Source of the DNA: an uncultured Elusimicrobium sp.
Lineage (GTDB): Bacteria; Elusimicrobiota; Elusimicrobia; Elusimicrobiales; Elusimicrobiaceae
Assembly (NCBI GenBank): GCA_937891135.1
Contig: CALAFB010000016.1
Span: forward strand, 1-9,604
Direction: 5' to 3'
DNA: 9,604 nucleotides
The position numbers and the translations under genes are program-made. Within the stretch, counting starts at the first letter, position 1; every line of letters begins with the position of its first letter. This document shows, one piece after another, positions 1 to 6,061 of this stretch. The notes below the pieces were generated by a model that worked only from the letters and a program-made list of their open reading frames with translations, made no database searches and was not told where the DNA came from.

Positions 1-1
1 T

Positions 2-1279
2 AAAAACACAGGCAATGTAGAATTAAATAATAAAGAAAATCAAAATAATTTTCATTTACATAATACAAAATTGAGTAATAAAAAAAAGAATTTTTTAATA
101 TTAAATAACATACCTTTGAATAATCACAGCGAAAAAAATTTTTTCCTTAAAAATATAAAATCACCTAAAACAGATTTTTTTTCAGAAATAAGTGAAACTA
201 TTAATGATAATATTCCACCTAAATTTTTATCATCAAGAAATCCTTTAAACAAATTAAAAGAGAAAAATAATTCAGATTTATCTCTTAGTTCTAGCAAAAA
301 ATCAAGAAATATTATTAATTTTAAAACAACTTTCAATTCGCCAAATCAATCAAAATTAATTTTAAGGCAAATTGATTTAGAATTAAGTAAAATAATTAAT
401 AAAGCAGAAAAGAAAAAATCAACTAATTTTAAAACAGTTGGAAAAAATATTAGAAATAATTTTAAAATTTTTGATATTAAAACTGTAAAAAATAAAGAAG
501 TTAATAAAAATGATGAAAATCAACAACAGATTCAAAATTTTAAATCAAAAAATAATAATAGAATTATTAAAAATAATTATAGTGAAATAAATTTGGATAC
601 AAGTCATAGGAAAATAATTTATTTTAATCAAAAAAATGATTTAATTTCAAAAGAAAATATAATTAATTTAAATCAAAAAGAGGAGAATTCCTTAAATGAT
701 TATAATAACACTGAAAGAGAAAAGCAAAGGAAAATGTTAACTAAAAATAAAATAACTGGAAATACAATTCCAAAAACAAAATTAAATAACAATTTTAAAA
801 TTAAAAATACTTCAATTTTGAATAAATTAAGTAAAGCTAGATTAAATATATTGAAAAATAAAAATTTTTTTGATGAAAAAAATACGAAATTTAAAACCAA
901 TAAAATTGTTAATATGGATATTAATTTAAAAACAAATTATCACGTGGAAGATGACATCCAGGAGAATGAAAAAAATGTCGATAATTATGCCTCTGATTCA
1001 ATTGATAATAATTTAGATTTTGAAAATAAAGAAGTTAAGTCAAGAGGATTTAATAGTTTTTCAAATTTATTTAATAATAATTATCCAACATTCAATGAAT
1101 TTTTCACAAATGTTACTAATTCTTCGGAAAATCAAACTATAAATAATAAAACTGAAATTGAAAAAGAAAATGAAATCAAAAATTCAATCAGAAAAAAATT
1201 ATCAATACCAAAATTTATTCGTAATATAAATAGAAATAGTATTATATATAAAAAAAGGAAATCAATTAGAAATAATTAA
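2..1279 (+). CDS. Lys/Asn-rich low-complexity protein, 5'-partial, protist-like block
   Basis: The frame is open to the left window edge and ends at TAA 1277-1279. An in-frame TTG at 71 is a possible start, but nothing resembling a ribosome site precedes it, so I treat the gene as 5'-partial. The product (402 residues from 71) is dominated by Lys, Asn, Ile, Ser and Glu, with few Gly, Ala, Trp or Cys. There is no signal peptide, membrane segment or catalytic motif I recognise. It ends in a basic tail (KKRKSIRNN). The DNA is extremely AT-rich, with long A and T runs. Such composition is usual in protist proteins (Plasmodium, Dictyostelium, some ciliates) and in some AT-rich anaerobes. Its style is unlike everything after position 1640. 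I do not recognise a family. It may be a real eukaryotic exon joined artificially to this contig; function unknown. Confidence 0.45.
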   Translation, partial: KNTGNVELNNKENQNNFHLHNTKLSNKKKNFLILNNIPLNNHSEKNFFLKNIKSPKTDFFSEISETINDNIPPKFLSSRNPLNKLKEKNNSDLSLSSSKKSRNIINFKTTFNSPNQSKLILRQIDLELSKIINKAEKKKSTNFKTVGKNIRNNFKIFDIKTVKNKEVNKNDENQQQIQNFKSKNNNRIIKNNYSEINLDTSHRKIIYFNQKNDLISKENIINLNQKEENSLNDYNNTEREKQRKMLTKNKITGNTIPKTKLNNNFKIKNTSILNKLSKARLNILKNKNFFDEKNTKFKTNKIVNMDINLKTNYHVEDDIQENEKNVDNYASDSIDNNLDFENKEVKSRGFNSFSNLFNNNYPTFNEFFTNVTNSSENQTINNKTEIEKENEIKNSIRKKLSIPKFIRNINRNSIIYKKRKSIRNN

Positions 1280-1283
1280 TTAT

Positions 1284-1681
1284 GACTATATAGATTCAAC
1301 AGGTAAAGTTAATATATCAGTAATTAACAGTACAAATAATGTAAAATACACCAATAATACTTTGGATATCAGCAGCAATTCACAAACTATAAGCAATACT
1401 CTTCAGGATATAGTTGAAAACTTGGAACCTGGAAGTTATACAGTAAATGTAACATATTATGATGATGTAAATTATAATACTACTACAGTTACAGGGGGAT
1501 TTAATGTATTAAGACAAACAATCTCATTACTTCGTGAAGGTGATCAGACAATTTATGTAGATGAATCCATTAGATTCTATGGACTTGTAAAAGATGCAAA
1601 TGGTATTATCGAATTTAAAAATAAATATATATTAAAAAAATATATTTCAAATATTTACTGGATAAAACTGCCAGATTACTG
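1284..1681 (+). CDS. Fragment of an Ig-like-repeat adhesin, methanogen-like, broken at both ends
   Basis: The frame is open from about 1230 to a TGA at 1679-1681, with no credible start. Recognisable protein runs from YIDSTGKVNISV (about 1287) to RFYGLVKDANG (about 1605). The LEPGSYTVNVTYYDDVNYN stretch is the end-of-domain signature of bacterial-type Ig-like repeats in the large cell-surface adhesin-like proteins of Methanobrevibacter and Methanosphaera. Those proteins are secreted, anchored to the cell surface and usually over 1000 residues long, so this is about one repeat plus the beginning of the next. Upstream residues merge into the AT-rich block. Downstream of NG the residues (IIEFKNKYILKKYIS) no longer fit the repeat, which suggests a join at roughly 1605-1615. 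An internal TTG at 1362 could be read as a start but sits within the repeat, so I reject it. Confidence 0.5.
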
Positions 1682-1837
1682 ACATTTTTACGGATGAATG
1701 GACAAAAATAGCGTTTTTTCAGGTAATCTGAATGTATTTTTAGGCTATTTGAGCCAAAAACGGGCTTATTTACGCTTTTTTTGAGGTTCCGGCCCTCTTG
1801 CTCTACGAAAACCAGTTATAAGCCAGCTAACAAGCTG
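1606..1837. other. Gene-free transition between foreign block and phage operon
   Basis: No credible gene lies here. The first part (1610-1660) is almost pure A/T with runs such as AAATATATATT. From about 1665 the composition becomes like the rest of the contig. It contains an imperfect inverted repeat: CAGATTACTGA (1672-1682) pairs with TCA-G-GTAATCTG (1719-1730). A small hairpin CAGCT/AGCTG lies at 1824-1837. The phage operon has already terminated at 1838-1872, so this is sequence beyond its end. Confidence 0.5.
1672..1730. repeat. Imperfect inverted repeat near the composition boundary
   Basis: CAGATTACTGA at 1672-1682 is complementary to TCA (1719-1721) plus GTAATCTG (1723-1730), with G1722 bulged. 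The loop is about 36 bases. No T-run follows on either strand, so it is not a standard terminator. It sits at the left limit of bacterial-looking sequence. Confidence 0.4.
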
Positions 1838-1872
1838 CAAAAAGGGTGCCACCTGGGGCGAAAGCGGCACCC
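1838..1872 (-). terminator. Rho-independent terminator of the phage head operon
   Basis: Read on the minus strand, GGGTGCC (1872-1866) pairs perfectly with GGCACCC (1850-1844) across a 15-base loop, followed directly by five T (1843-1839). It starts about 10 bases after the cement-protein stop codon, so it ends the head operon immediately after that gene. Confidence 0.85.
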
Positions 1873-1881
1873 TCAAGCCGT

Positions 1882-2271
1882 TTATTTCATGTCTGCCACA
1901 TCTGCCACGAAACAACTAATCGCCCCTGCAGTTACCGTTCCGGTTACGGTATAATACATACGCACGTAACGCTTCATTCCAACCGGAATTCCCAAGGCAA
2001 ATAGATTTTTCTCCGTATCAGCCAGCTGAGTCGCATTAAGCGTAGCACTCGCTAAAGTAACAACCCCGGAAGAAAAATCACTTTTATCAGACGTTTGCAG
2101 GGCACACACCACTTGGGTAGCTCCGGCAAAAGCCGTATCCGCATGGGCAATCAGCACCAAACGGCCGGGGACTGCATTTCCTGCAGCGGTTAAGTCCAAC
2201 GTATTGGTACTAGCCCCCGTAGAACGAAGGGCTTGGGCATCTGAAAAGAAGGTATTTTGATCTAATAACAT
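1882..2271 (-). CDS. Bbp16-like capsid cement (decoration) protein
   Basis: This 129-residue protein resembles the Bbp16 capsid cement family of Bordetella phage BPP-1. The N-terminus MLLDQNTFFSDAQALRSTGA and the later ALQTSDKSDFSS, LASATL and KRYVRMYYTVTGT stretches follow the family pattern. In BPP-1 this protein has a jellyroll fold and sits on the outside of the capsid, stabilising it; that is family knowledge. Length is usual for the family. The start ATG at 2271 has AGGAG five bases upstream on the minus strand. It is the last gene of the head operon, separated from the major capsid gene by a 49-base gap with a GC-rich hairpin, and is followed at once by a terminator. The reading frame is intact. 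Base use matches the neighbouring phage genes. Confidence 0.85.
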   Translation of the reverse strand: MLLDQNTFFSDAQALRSTGASTNTLDLTAAGNAVPGRLVLIAHADTAFAGATQVVCALQTSDKSDFSSGVVTLASATLNATQLADTEKNLFALGIPVGMKRYVRMYYTVTGTVTAGAISCFVADVADMK

Positions 2272-2289
2272 AATTTCTCCTAGTAAGGT

Positions 2290-2318
2290 GGGCGGGACGG
2301 ACAGCCCCGCCCGTTTTT
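2290..2318. promoter_or_regulatory. GC-rich hairpin between capsid and cement genes
   Basis: GGGCGGG (2290-2296) pairs with CCCGCCC (2306-2312) over a 9-base loop. In the operon's minus-strand mRNA it lies between the capsid stop codon and the cement ribosome site, with no U-run after it, so it may stabilise the 3' end of capsid mRNA or tune cement expression. On the plus strand it is followed by GTTTTT (2313-2318) and could stop antisense transcription. Confidence 0.5.
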
Positions 2319-2320
2319 AG

Positions 2321-3298
2321 TTAAGCGACTACGTTTTCGTCGTCGCGGATAGCATCACAGATATGCACGGGAATTTCGTTAAACGTCATGAGAGGTCTGG
2401 ACGTAATTTGATCCGGCGTATATTGGATGTTACTACGGTTGGTTGTCAGTTTACGAAGGGCCGCTTTGACAGTACGGTTCATATACCAAACCGGCTTGCC
2501 TAACGATAAACTTTGGATACGTTCTTCCAAATCACACATATCGTCAATAAGCGTAGAAGGCACACTAGTTACATCAATGTTACAAATACGCCCGGCATAA
2601 CGCCAATCTTGTACAGCAAGGCCCAATTTCCATTCAAAGTATTCTTTGTAGGCCGGGAACTCATTACCGGAAGCATCTACATGATTGACTAAGCCATAAT
2701 CCACACGCTGAATACCGGCTTTGGAGCCTTTGGGAAAGAACGTAAAGACTTTATCCGTATCCCATACCACCAGGTAAATAGATGAGTTTTGCCCATTCGT
2801 GCTCCCCCCTGCGTTAATGACGTTACGGGAAGATTCTGCGCCGGACAGTTCATTGTAGCGGGCAGCAAGCCCCGTAAACCGCTCTGGTGTGGCTCCGGCA
2901 TTTCCATAAATAAGGTTGGATGCCATAGAAGCAGACATTCCCGCAATAATTGCACGAGATTGGCCGGTACGTACCGCATCCACATTACCGCCTTTTTCGG
3001 CTACCAATTTATCTACCACCGAGTAGGCCGACAACGTACCATAACTTTCTACCACTACTTTCGTCGTGGCTTTGGCGGGTTCAATGCCTTGATAGGCACG
3101 ACGCCAGGTTCCTTCGGGAATCCCGGTACGCACGGCATATTCGTGCCCGGAATCTAACGAACTTTCCGTTACCAGCGCATCGCCAATCATTTCATTGGAT
3201 TGACTAAGCACTTCTGCAATTGCCAATTCTTGACCCGACGGGTCAAACTGCTTGGCGTAATCTACTAAGTTATATTGTTTATCTGCAATAATTGCCAT
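2321..3298 (-). CDS. Major capsid protein, BPP-1 (Bbp17) type, HK97-like fold
   Basis: This 325-residue protein forms the icosahedral shell. Recognition rests on several stretches typical of the BPP-1-type podophage major capsid family: GHEYAVRTGIPEGTWRRAYQG near residue 51, FTGLAARYNELSG near 141, IYLVVWDTDKVFTFFPKGSK near 174, and EWKLGLAVQDWRYAGRICNID near 221, followed by WYMNRTVKAALR. In BPP-1 this protein has a rearranged HK97-like fold and assembles with the cement protein encoded next; that is family knowledge. Length is normal. ATG at 3298 has AGGAG (3306-3310, minus strand) seven bases upstream, and that site overlaps the stop codon of the scaffold-like gene, suggesting translational coupling. 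The frame is intact from start to stop. Confidence 0.93.
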   Translation of the reverse strand: MAIIADKQYNLVDYAKQFDPSGQELAIAEVLSQSNEMIGDALVTESSLDSGHEYAVRTGIPEGTWRRAYQGIEPAKATTKVVVESYGTLSAYSVVDKLVAEKGGNVDAVRTGQSRAIIAGMSASMASNLIYGNAGATPERFTGLAARYNELSGAESSRNVINAGGSTNGQNSSIYLVVWDTDKVFTFFPKGSKAGIQRVDYGLVNHVDASGNEFPAYKEYFEWKLGLAVQDWRYAGRICNIDVTSVPSTLIDDMCDLEERIQSLSLGKPVWYMNRTVKAALRKLTTNRSNIQYTPDQITSRPLMTFNEIPVHICDAIRDDENVVA

Positions 3299-3309
3299 TT
3301 ATTTTCTCC

Positions 3310-3843
3310 TTAATTTTTTCCGTACAACGCCTGTGTGAAGGTTTTATCGGTGTGCGTTTGCGGCGCACCGCCGGGTGTCACATCTTCACTCATCCGTTTG
3401 CCAATTCCGATGAACGTACGGACGATCACCGGATGGTTGCCCAGCCCCGTTTCTTCTAAGAGTTGCCGCAATTCCGGGCCGCCGAACACGTCGGCGGCAC
3501 GGACCGCACGGGAAACTTCTTCTTGCCAGTTGGGGCCCCACTCCGCTTGCGTTTGCTGCGCCCAGGTTTCCAGTTCTTGTTGTTTTTGTTGTGCCTGGTA
3601 TTGGGCGGCTGCTTGCAGGCGGGATTCTTCCAACGTGAGCCACTTCTGCAGGGAAGCGGCGGGCAGATTTACCTCGGCGGCAGTTTGTTTAAAAGCCGCT
3701 AAGAGGTCTGCACCCAGCAAGGAATTTTCCGGCAAGTTAATTGCGGTATACGGGTCTGCAGGTACGGCCGGCTGCGTGGTCGGCGCGGGAACTTCCGCGG
3801 CCGGAGCCGGTGCGTGTAAAACGGGTGTTTCTATATTAGTCAT
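3310..3843 (-). CDS. Phage scaffold-like (or prohead protease-like) protein
   Basis: This 177-residue protein lies immediately upstream of the capsid gene, the usual place for the scaffolding protein or procapsid protease of podophages. The N-terminus (residues 8-30) is Pro/Ala-rich and probably disordered. Residues 65-100 are Gln/Glu/Ala-rich and likely form a long helix or coiled coil (QYQAQQKQQELETWAQQ). Residues 100-155 (EWGPNWQEEV, FGGPELRQLLEETGLGNHP, IGKRMSED) match proteins beside BPP-1-type capsid genes that are often annotated as putative endoprotease or scaffold. I see no obvious catalytic triad, so scaffold is preferred. The start at 3843 has AGGAG seven bases upstream and overlaps the end of the Bbp19-like gene by 8 bases. 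It would act inside the procapsid and be lost from the mature shell, if the family parallel holds. Confidence 0.75.
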   Translation of the reverse strand: MTNIETPVLHAPAPAAEVPAPTTQPAVPADPYTAINLPENSLLGADLLAAFKQTAAEVNLPAASLQKWLTLEESRLQAAAQYQAQQKQQELETWAQQTQAEWGPNWQEEVSRAVRAADVFGGPELRQLLEETGLGNHPVIVRTFIGIGKRMSEDVTPGGAPQTHTDKTFTQALYGKN

Positions 3844-4135
3844 GGGTATTCTCCTGGTTTAATTGTTGTTGGGCAGCATTGATTTCTGCTTGATATTCCC
3901 CGCGCATTTGTTGATAGGCGCCGGGCTGGGCTTGTTCTATTTCATCCAGTAAAAACAAGCCGATACTGCGTTGGCCGCAATGAAACGCTGTGGAAGAAGC
4001 ATCGCCGGGGATAAACCCGTGCTGGCGGATTTGTGCCACTTGCAACAGACGCCACAACACACGGCGACCTTGCGGGGTTTTAAGGACGGTTTGCATATCA
4101 TACGTAGACCGTTTTTTTAGTTTTTGAATATTCAT
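3836..4135 (-). CDS. Bbp19-like phage protein
   Basis: This 99-residue soluble protein has the pattern of the Bbp19-like phage domain. TPQGRRVLWRLLQVAQI (residues 20-36) is followed by FHCGQRSIGLFLLDEI (51-66) and then an acidic, Gln-rich helix to the end. The family's function is not firmly established; it is consistently encoded between portal and scaffold genes in BPP-1-like podophages. Its ATG overlaps the portal stop codon (ATGA, 4135-4132), and GGAGG lies five bases upstream within the portal coding end, so translation is probably coupled. Its own end overlaps the next gene by 8 bases. The frame is intact and composition matches the operon. Confidence 0.8.
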   Translation of the reverse strand: MNIQKLKKRSTYDMQTVLKTPQGRRVLWRLLQVAQIRQHGFIPGDASSTAFHCGQRSIGLFLLDEIEQAQPGAYQQMRGEYQAEINAAQQQLNQENTHD

Positions 4136-5625
4136 TGAATGTCCTCCCGGTGCAGCAAAACCGTATCCACACCTAAACTTTCTAGGCCTTCTTGTAATGC
4201 GCGGGCATAATTAAGTTGCCCGGCAACAGCCGGATTTTGCTCCGCCACGCGCGCCGCCAGTTCCAACCCTTGTAGTAGCGGCTCTACCGCAGCGGCACGC
4301 TGGGCCTGGGCAATCGTGGAAATATACTGAACTTCCAATTCAAGCCCTTCCAAATATTCCGGCGCGGGCGGTAATATTCCTTGACGTAGTAAAATAAAAT
4401 ACGTACGTTCAATGAGCGGGTCTAATAATTCCGTTTTAAGACGTTGGAAAACTGGGCCTAATAACAGCATTTTTTCCTGTCGGCGTTCGGCCACTTCGGC
4501 AGCTGTACGATTAGAAACATCTTGTGAAGAAAGCATTAAAAATACATCCGCAAAAAAGTGGGAACGAATGGTATGGCGCACTTGTTCCATCGCATCATCC
4601 AACGAAGATACATCCGGCTGCACCTGATACGCGGGTTTGACAGCTCCGTCCGTTAAACTGTTGCAGCGCGTAATACCGCCCGGCAACAAGTTAACTTCCC
4701 CTTGCACTCCCGCTGATACCATAACGGGTGGATTGGTACTTTTATCTAACGCCACCAGTTTTGTCTTTTGCATTTTTTGCAGCATTTTGACGTCGCCAAG
4801 CACCTTCCAACCCGGGCCGCGGCCGTATATTTGAGACGTATTTTTAGTTTCCCAACGCACCGCCACAACGGGAAATTCGTGATATCCCCCCTCGCGTAGT
4901 AGCGTGCCGTCCGGCATAAAATAAACTGATTTATAGGCAAAATGCGTAAAATCGGCCCAATGAGGATCTGCTTGCGGATTCGGGAAAATTAAATGTATCA
5001 CGTTATAAACGCTACCCGCGTTGGGACGAGTTAGTTCCGCCCGGATTTGCGGCGGCAAGTTTTCCGCTCCGAAAGAAGAAGCCAACTGCTGGGCCGTCAT
5101 AACAAATTCCCGCCCGAACGTATTTACGCGGCCTTTTTCATCTACGTCTAATACATATTCCCCCGCTGTAAACGGACGGCAAAAAATGCCGCCTTGCGGA
5201 TCTTCTTCCACCAAAAACGCCGCCGTACCAAAAACGGATACTTCTTCATACATTCCTTGTAACACAGAATACAAATTACTTTTGGCAAGGGCACTTTCTA
5301 ACGTCTTTTTTACTTCTAGTAACCAGGCCGAAACCCCGGGCAATTGTTTCAAATATCTATGATGCAAAGTAAGGTCAAACCAACTGCGCGACGGACTGGT
5401 CAGCCCGCTCATCATGCCGGCCCCAAGTACGCCAACGGCTAACGAGGCAGAACTGTCCAAAAGTGTTTTATGATCCACCCGTTTGGCAGCATTGGGGCGT
5501 TCCCCGTCAAATACACCACGCGTGGGTGCCAAATACGTGGACAATTCTTTCCACGTGTTAAGCCACGGCGCACGGGCTTGTTTTAACGCTTCATAGCGTT
5601 TATAATACTGTTCAGTTTGTTTCAT
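4132..5625 (-). CDS. Portal (head-to-tail connecting) protein, T7/BPP-1 type
   Basis: This is a 497-residue portal, the ring at one capsid vertex through which DNA enters and leaves and to which the tail attaches. Evidence for the bacteriophage head-to-tail connecting family includes YYKRYEALKQARAPWLNTWK near the N-terminus, LDSSASLAVGVLGAGMMSGL with TSPSRSWF next, YGRGPGWKVLGDVKMLQKMQK in the middle, and NRTAAEVAERRQEKMLLLGP later. Length is typical for this family. I prefer ATG 5625 (MKQTEQYYKRY) because AAGGA lies five bases upstream. An in-frame ATG at 5658 would add 11 residues but is preceded by pyrimidines (TTTCCTCC) and has no ribosome site. It is the first gene of the minus-strand operon. 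No terminase gene precedes it, which is unusual; a divergent host-like gene starts about 50 bases away instead. Confidence 0.92.
   Translation of the reverse strand: MKQTEQYYKRYEALKQARAPWLNTWKELSTYLAPTRGVFDGERPNAAKRVDHKTLLDSSASLAVGVLGAGMMSGLTSPSRSWFDLTLHHRYLKQLPGVSAWLLEVKKTLESALAKSNLYSVLQGMYEEVSVFGTAAFLVEEDPQGGIFCRPFTAGEYVLDVDEKGRVNTFGREFVMTAQQLASSFGAENLPPQIRAELTRPNAGSVYNVIHLIFPNPQADPHWADFTHFAYKSVYFMPDGTLLREGGYHEFPVVAVRWETKNTSQIYGRGPGWKVLGDVKMLQKMQKTKLVALDKSTNPPVMVSAGVQGEVNLLPGGITRCNSLTDGAVKPAYQVQPDVSSLDDAMEQVRHTIRSHFFADVFLMLSSQDVSNRTAAEVAERRQEKMLLLGPVFQRLKTELLDPLIERTYFILLRQGILPPAPEYLEGLELEVQYISTIAQAQRAAAVEPLLQGLELAARVAEQNPAVAGQLNYARALQEGLESLGVDTVLLHREDIQ
5578..5606 (+). promoter_or_regulatory. 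Promoter for the small membrane protein, inside portal coding start
   Basis: TTGTTT (5578-5583), a 17-base spacer and a perfect TATAAT (5601-5606) form a good sigma70-type promoter on the plus strand. The spacer contains a perfect palindrome, AACGCT-tcat-AGCGTT (5585-5600). Transcription would begin near 5613, run antisense over the portal start and ribosome site, and lead into the gene at 5676. The same bases encode portal residues on the other strand, so coincidence is possible. Confidence 0.5.
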
Positions 5626-5675
5626 ACGTTTCCTTTTTCTATAAAAATTTACTATCATAGTTTCACGGAGGAAAT

Positions 5676-5852
5676 ATGACAGGACTCGTCTTTATTTTTT
5701 TATTTGTAATACTGCTGGCCGTGCCGGGGTTTTATATTATTACCCGTCAGGTGTTCCCGAAAGGGAGTAAAAAGACGGCCCGGTTGCTCTCTTACGTTTT
5801 GACAGCATTGTTAGTAATTATTTTGGCACTAACGATGTTTGCCAAATTCTAA
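5676..5852 (+). CDS. Small two-helix membrane protein, 58 residues
   Basis: An ATG at 5676 with GGAGG (5667-5671) four bases upstream opens a 58-residue frame ending in TAA at 5850-5852. It starts MTGLVFIFLFVILLAVPGFY and ends LTALLVIILALTMFAKF. Two strongly hydrophobic segments (about 3-22 and 40-56) flank a basic loop (TRQVFPKGSKKTAR), so an integral membrane protein of helical hairpin shape is likely. I recognise no family. A two-helix holin-like role is conceivable given the adjacent phage genes, but the gene is on the opposite strand with host-like neighbours downstream. It could equally be a bacterial small membrane protein such as a secretion or respiratory accessory subunit. A good promoter lies upstream within the portal gene. 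The ribosome site and hydropathy make it a real gene in my view. Confidence 0.72.
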   Translation: MTGLVFIFLFVILLAVPGFYIITRQVFPKGSKKTARLLSYVLTALLVIILALTMFAKF

Positions 5853-5867
5853 GCATTTGCTTATAAT
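5839..5867 (+). promoter_or_regulatory. Strong sigma70-type promoter upstream of the structured region
   Basis: TTGCCA (5839-5844), exactly 17 bases, then TATAAT (5862-5867), eleven of twelve consensus positions. The -35 overlaps the last codons of the small membrane protein gene. The predicted start near 5874 coincides with the foot of a hairpin, CTGCC (5875-5879) with GGCAG (5888-5892). The transcript would enter the gene-free region ahead of the pilin gene. Confidence 0.65.
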
Positions 5868-5873
5868 ATATTT

Positions 5874-6030
5874 TCTGCCTTTTTTACGGCAGTAATTTGT
5901 ATACATATCACACCGCAATATAAGTGCTTTTGAGGAGGTTTGCGGCATTTTGAAGGTTTGTTGTATTTAAGTTAGCAAATTTTGTTAGTTTTGTCAAGTA
6001 CTTTTTAAGGCCACCGCAAGGTCCTTTTTT
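5874..6030 (+). ncRNA. Candidate structured RNA or mRNA leader segment
   Basis: From the predicted start at about 5874 to a U-run at 6025-6030 lies a 157-base stretch with no credible coding frame. It opens with hairpin CTGCC/GGCAG (5875-5892). It then has CCGCAA (5913-5918) pairing with TTGCGG (5940-5945), whose loop displays GAGGAGG (5932-5938), a Shine-Dalgarno-like sequence with no usable start codon close by. It closes with AAGGCC (6007-6012) pairing with GG-t-CCTT (6020-6026) followed by T-run to 6030, which looks like a weak intrinsic terminator. I do not recognise it as SRP RNA, RNase P RNA, tmRNA or a known riboswitch. It may be a small RNA or the first part of a long pilin leader. 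Confidence 0.35.
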
Positions 6031-6061
6031 ATGGAATGTGGCCTGCCGATAAGGCCACCGC
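6006..6061 (+). repeat. 12-bp direct repeat TAAGGCCACCGC with intervening complement
   Basis: TAAGGCCACCGC occurs at 6006-6017 and again at 6050-6061. Between them, GTGGCCT (6038-6044) is the perfect complement of AGGCCAC in both copies (6008-6014 and 6052-6058). The second pairing forms a 7-bp hairpin with loop GCCGATA. The two pairings exclude one another. Confidence 0.6.
6007..6030 (+). terminator. Terminator-like hairpin with U-run, possible attenuator
   Basis: AAGGCC (6007-6012) pairs with GG (6020-6021) and CCTT (6023-6026) with T6022 bulged; six T cover 6025-6030. The stem is short, so termination is probably partial. Its 5' arm can pair instead with GTGGCCT at 6038-6044. Confidence 0.4.

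Noticed and set aside
2789..3207. Plus-strand frames opposite the major capsid gene
   Set aside because: They are antisense to a clearly recognised capsid gene and show no family signature or ribosome site.
1882..3298. Diversity-generating retroelement parts, as in phage BPP-1
   Set aside because: No reverse transcriptase, template repeat or variable tail-fibre gene is present in the window; only head genes are shared with BPP-1.
3335..3862. Long cysteine-rich plus-strand frame opposite the scaffold-like gene
   Set aside because: It is an antisense by-product of Gln/Ala-rich coding; the minus-strand gene fits the operon spacing and family pattern.
5875..5892. CTGCC/GGCAG hairpin as terminator of the small membrane gene
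   Set aside because: The T-run is in the loop rather than after the stem, and the hairpin coincides with the predicted start of a new transcript.
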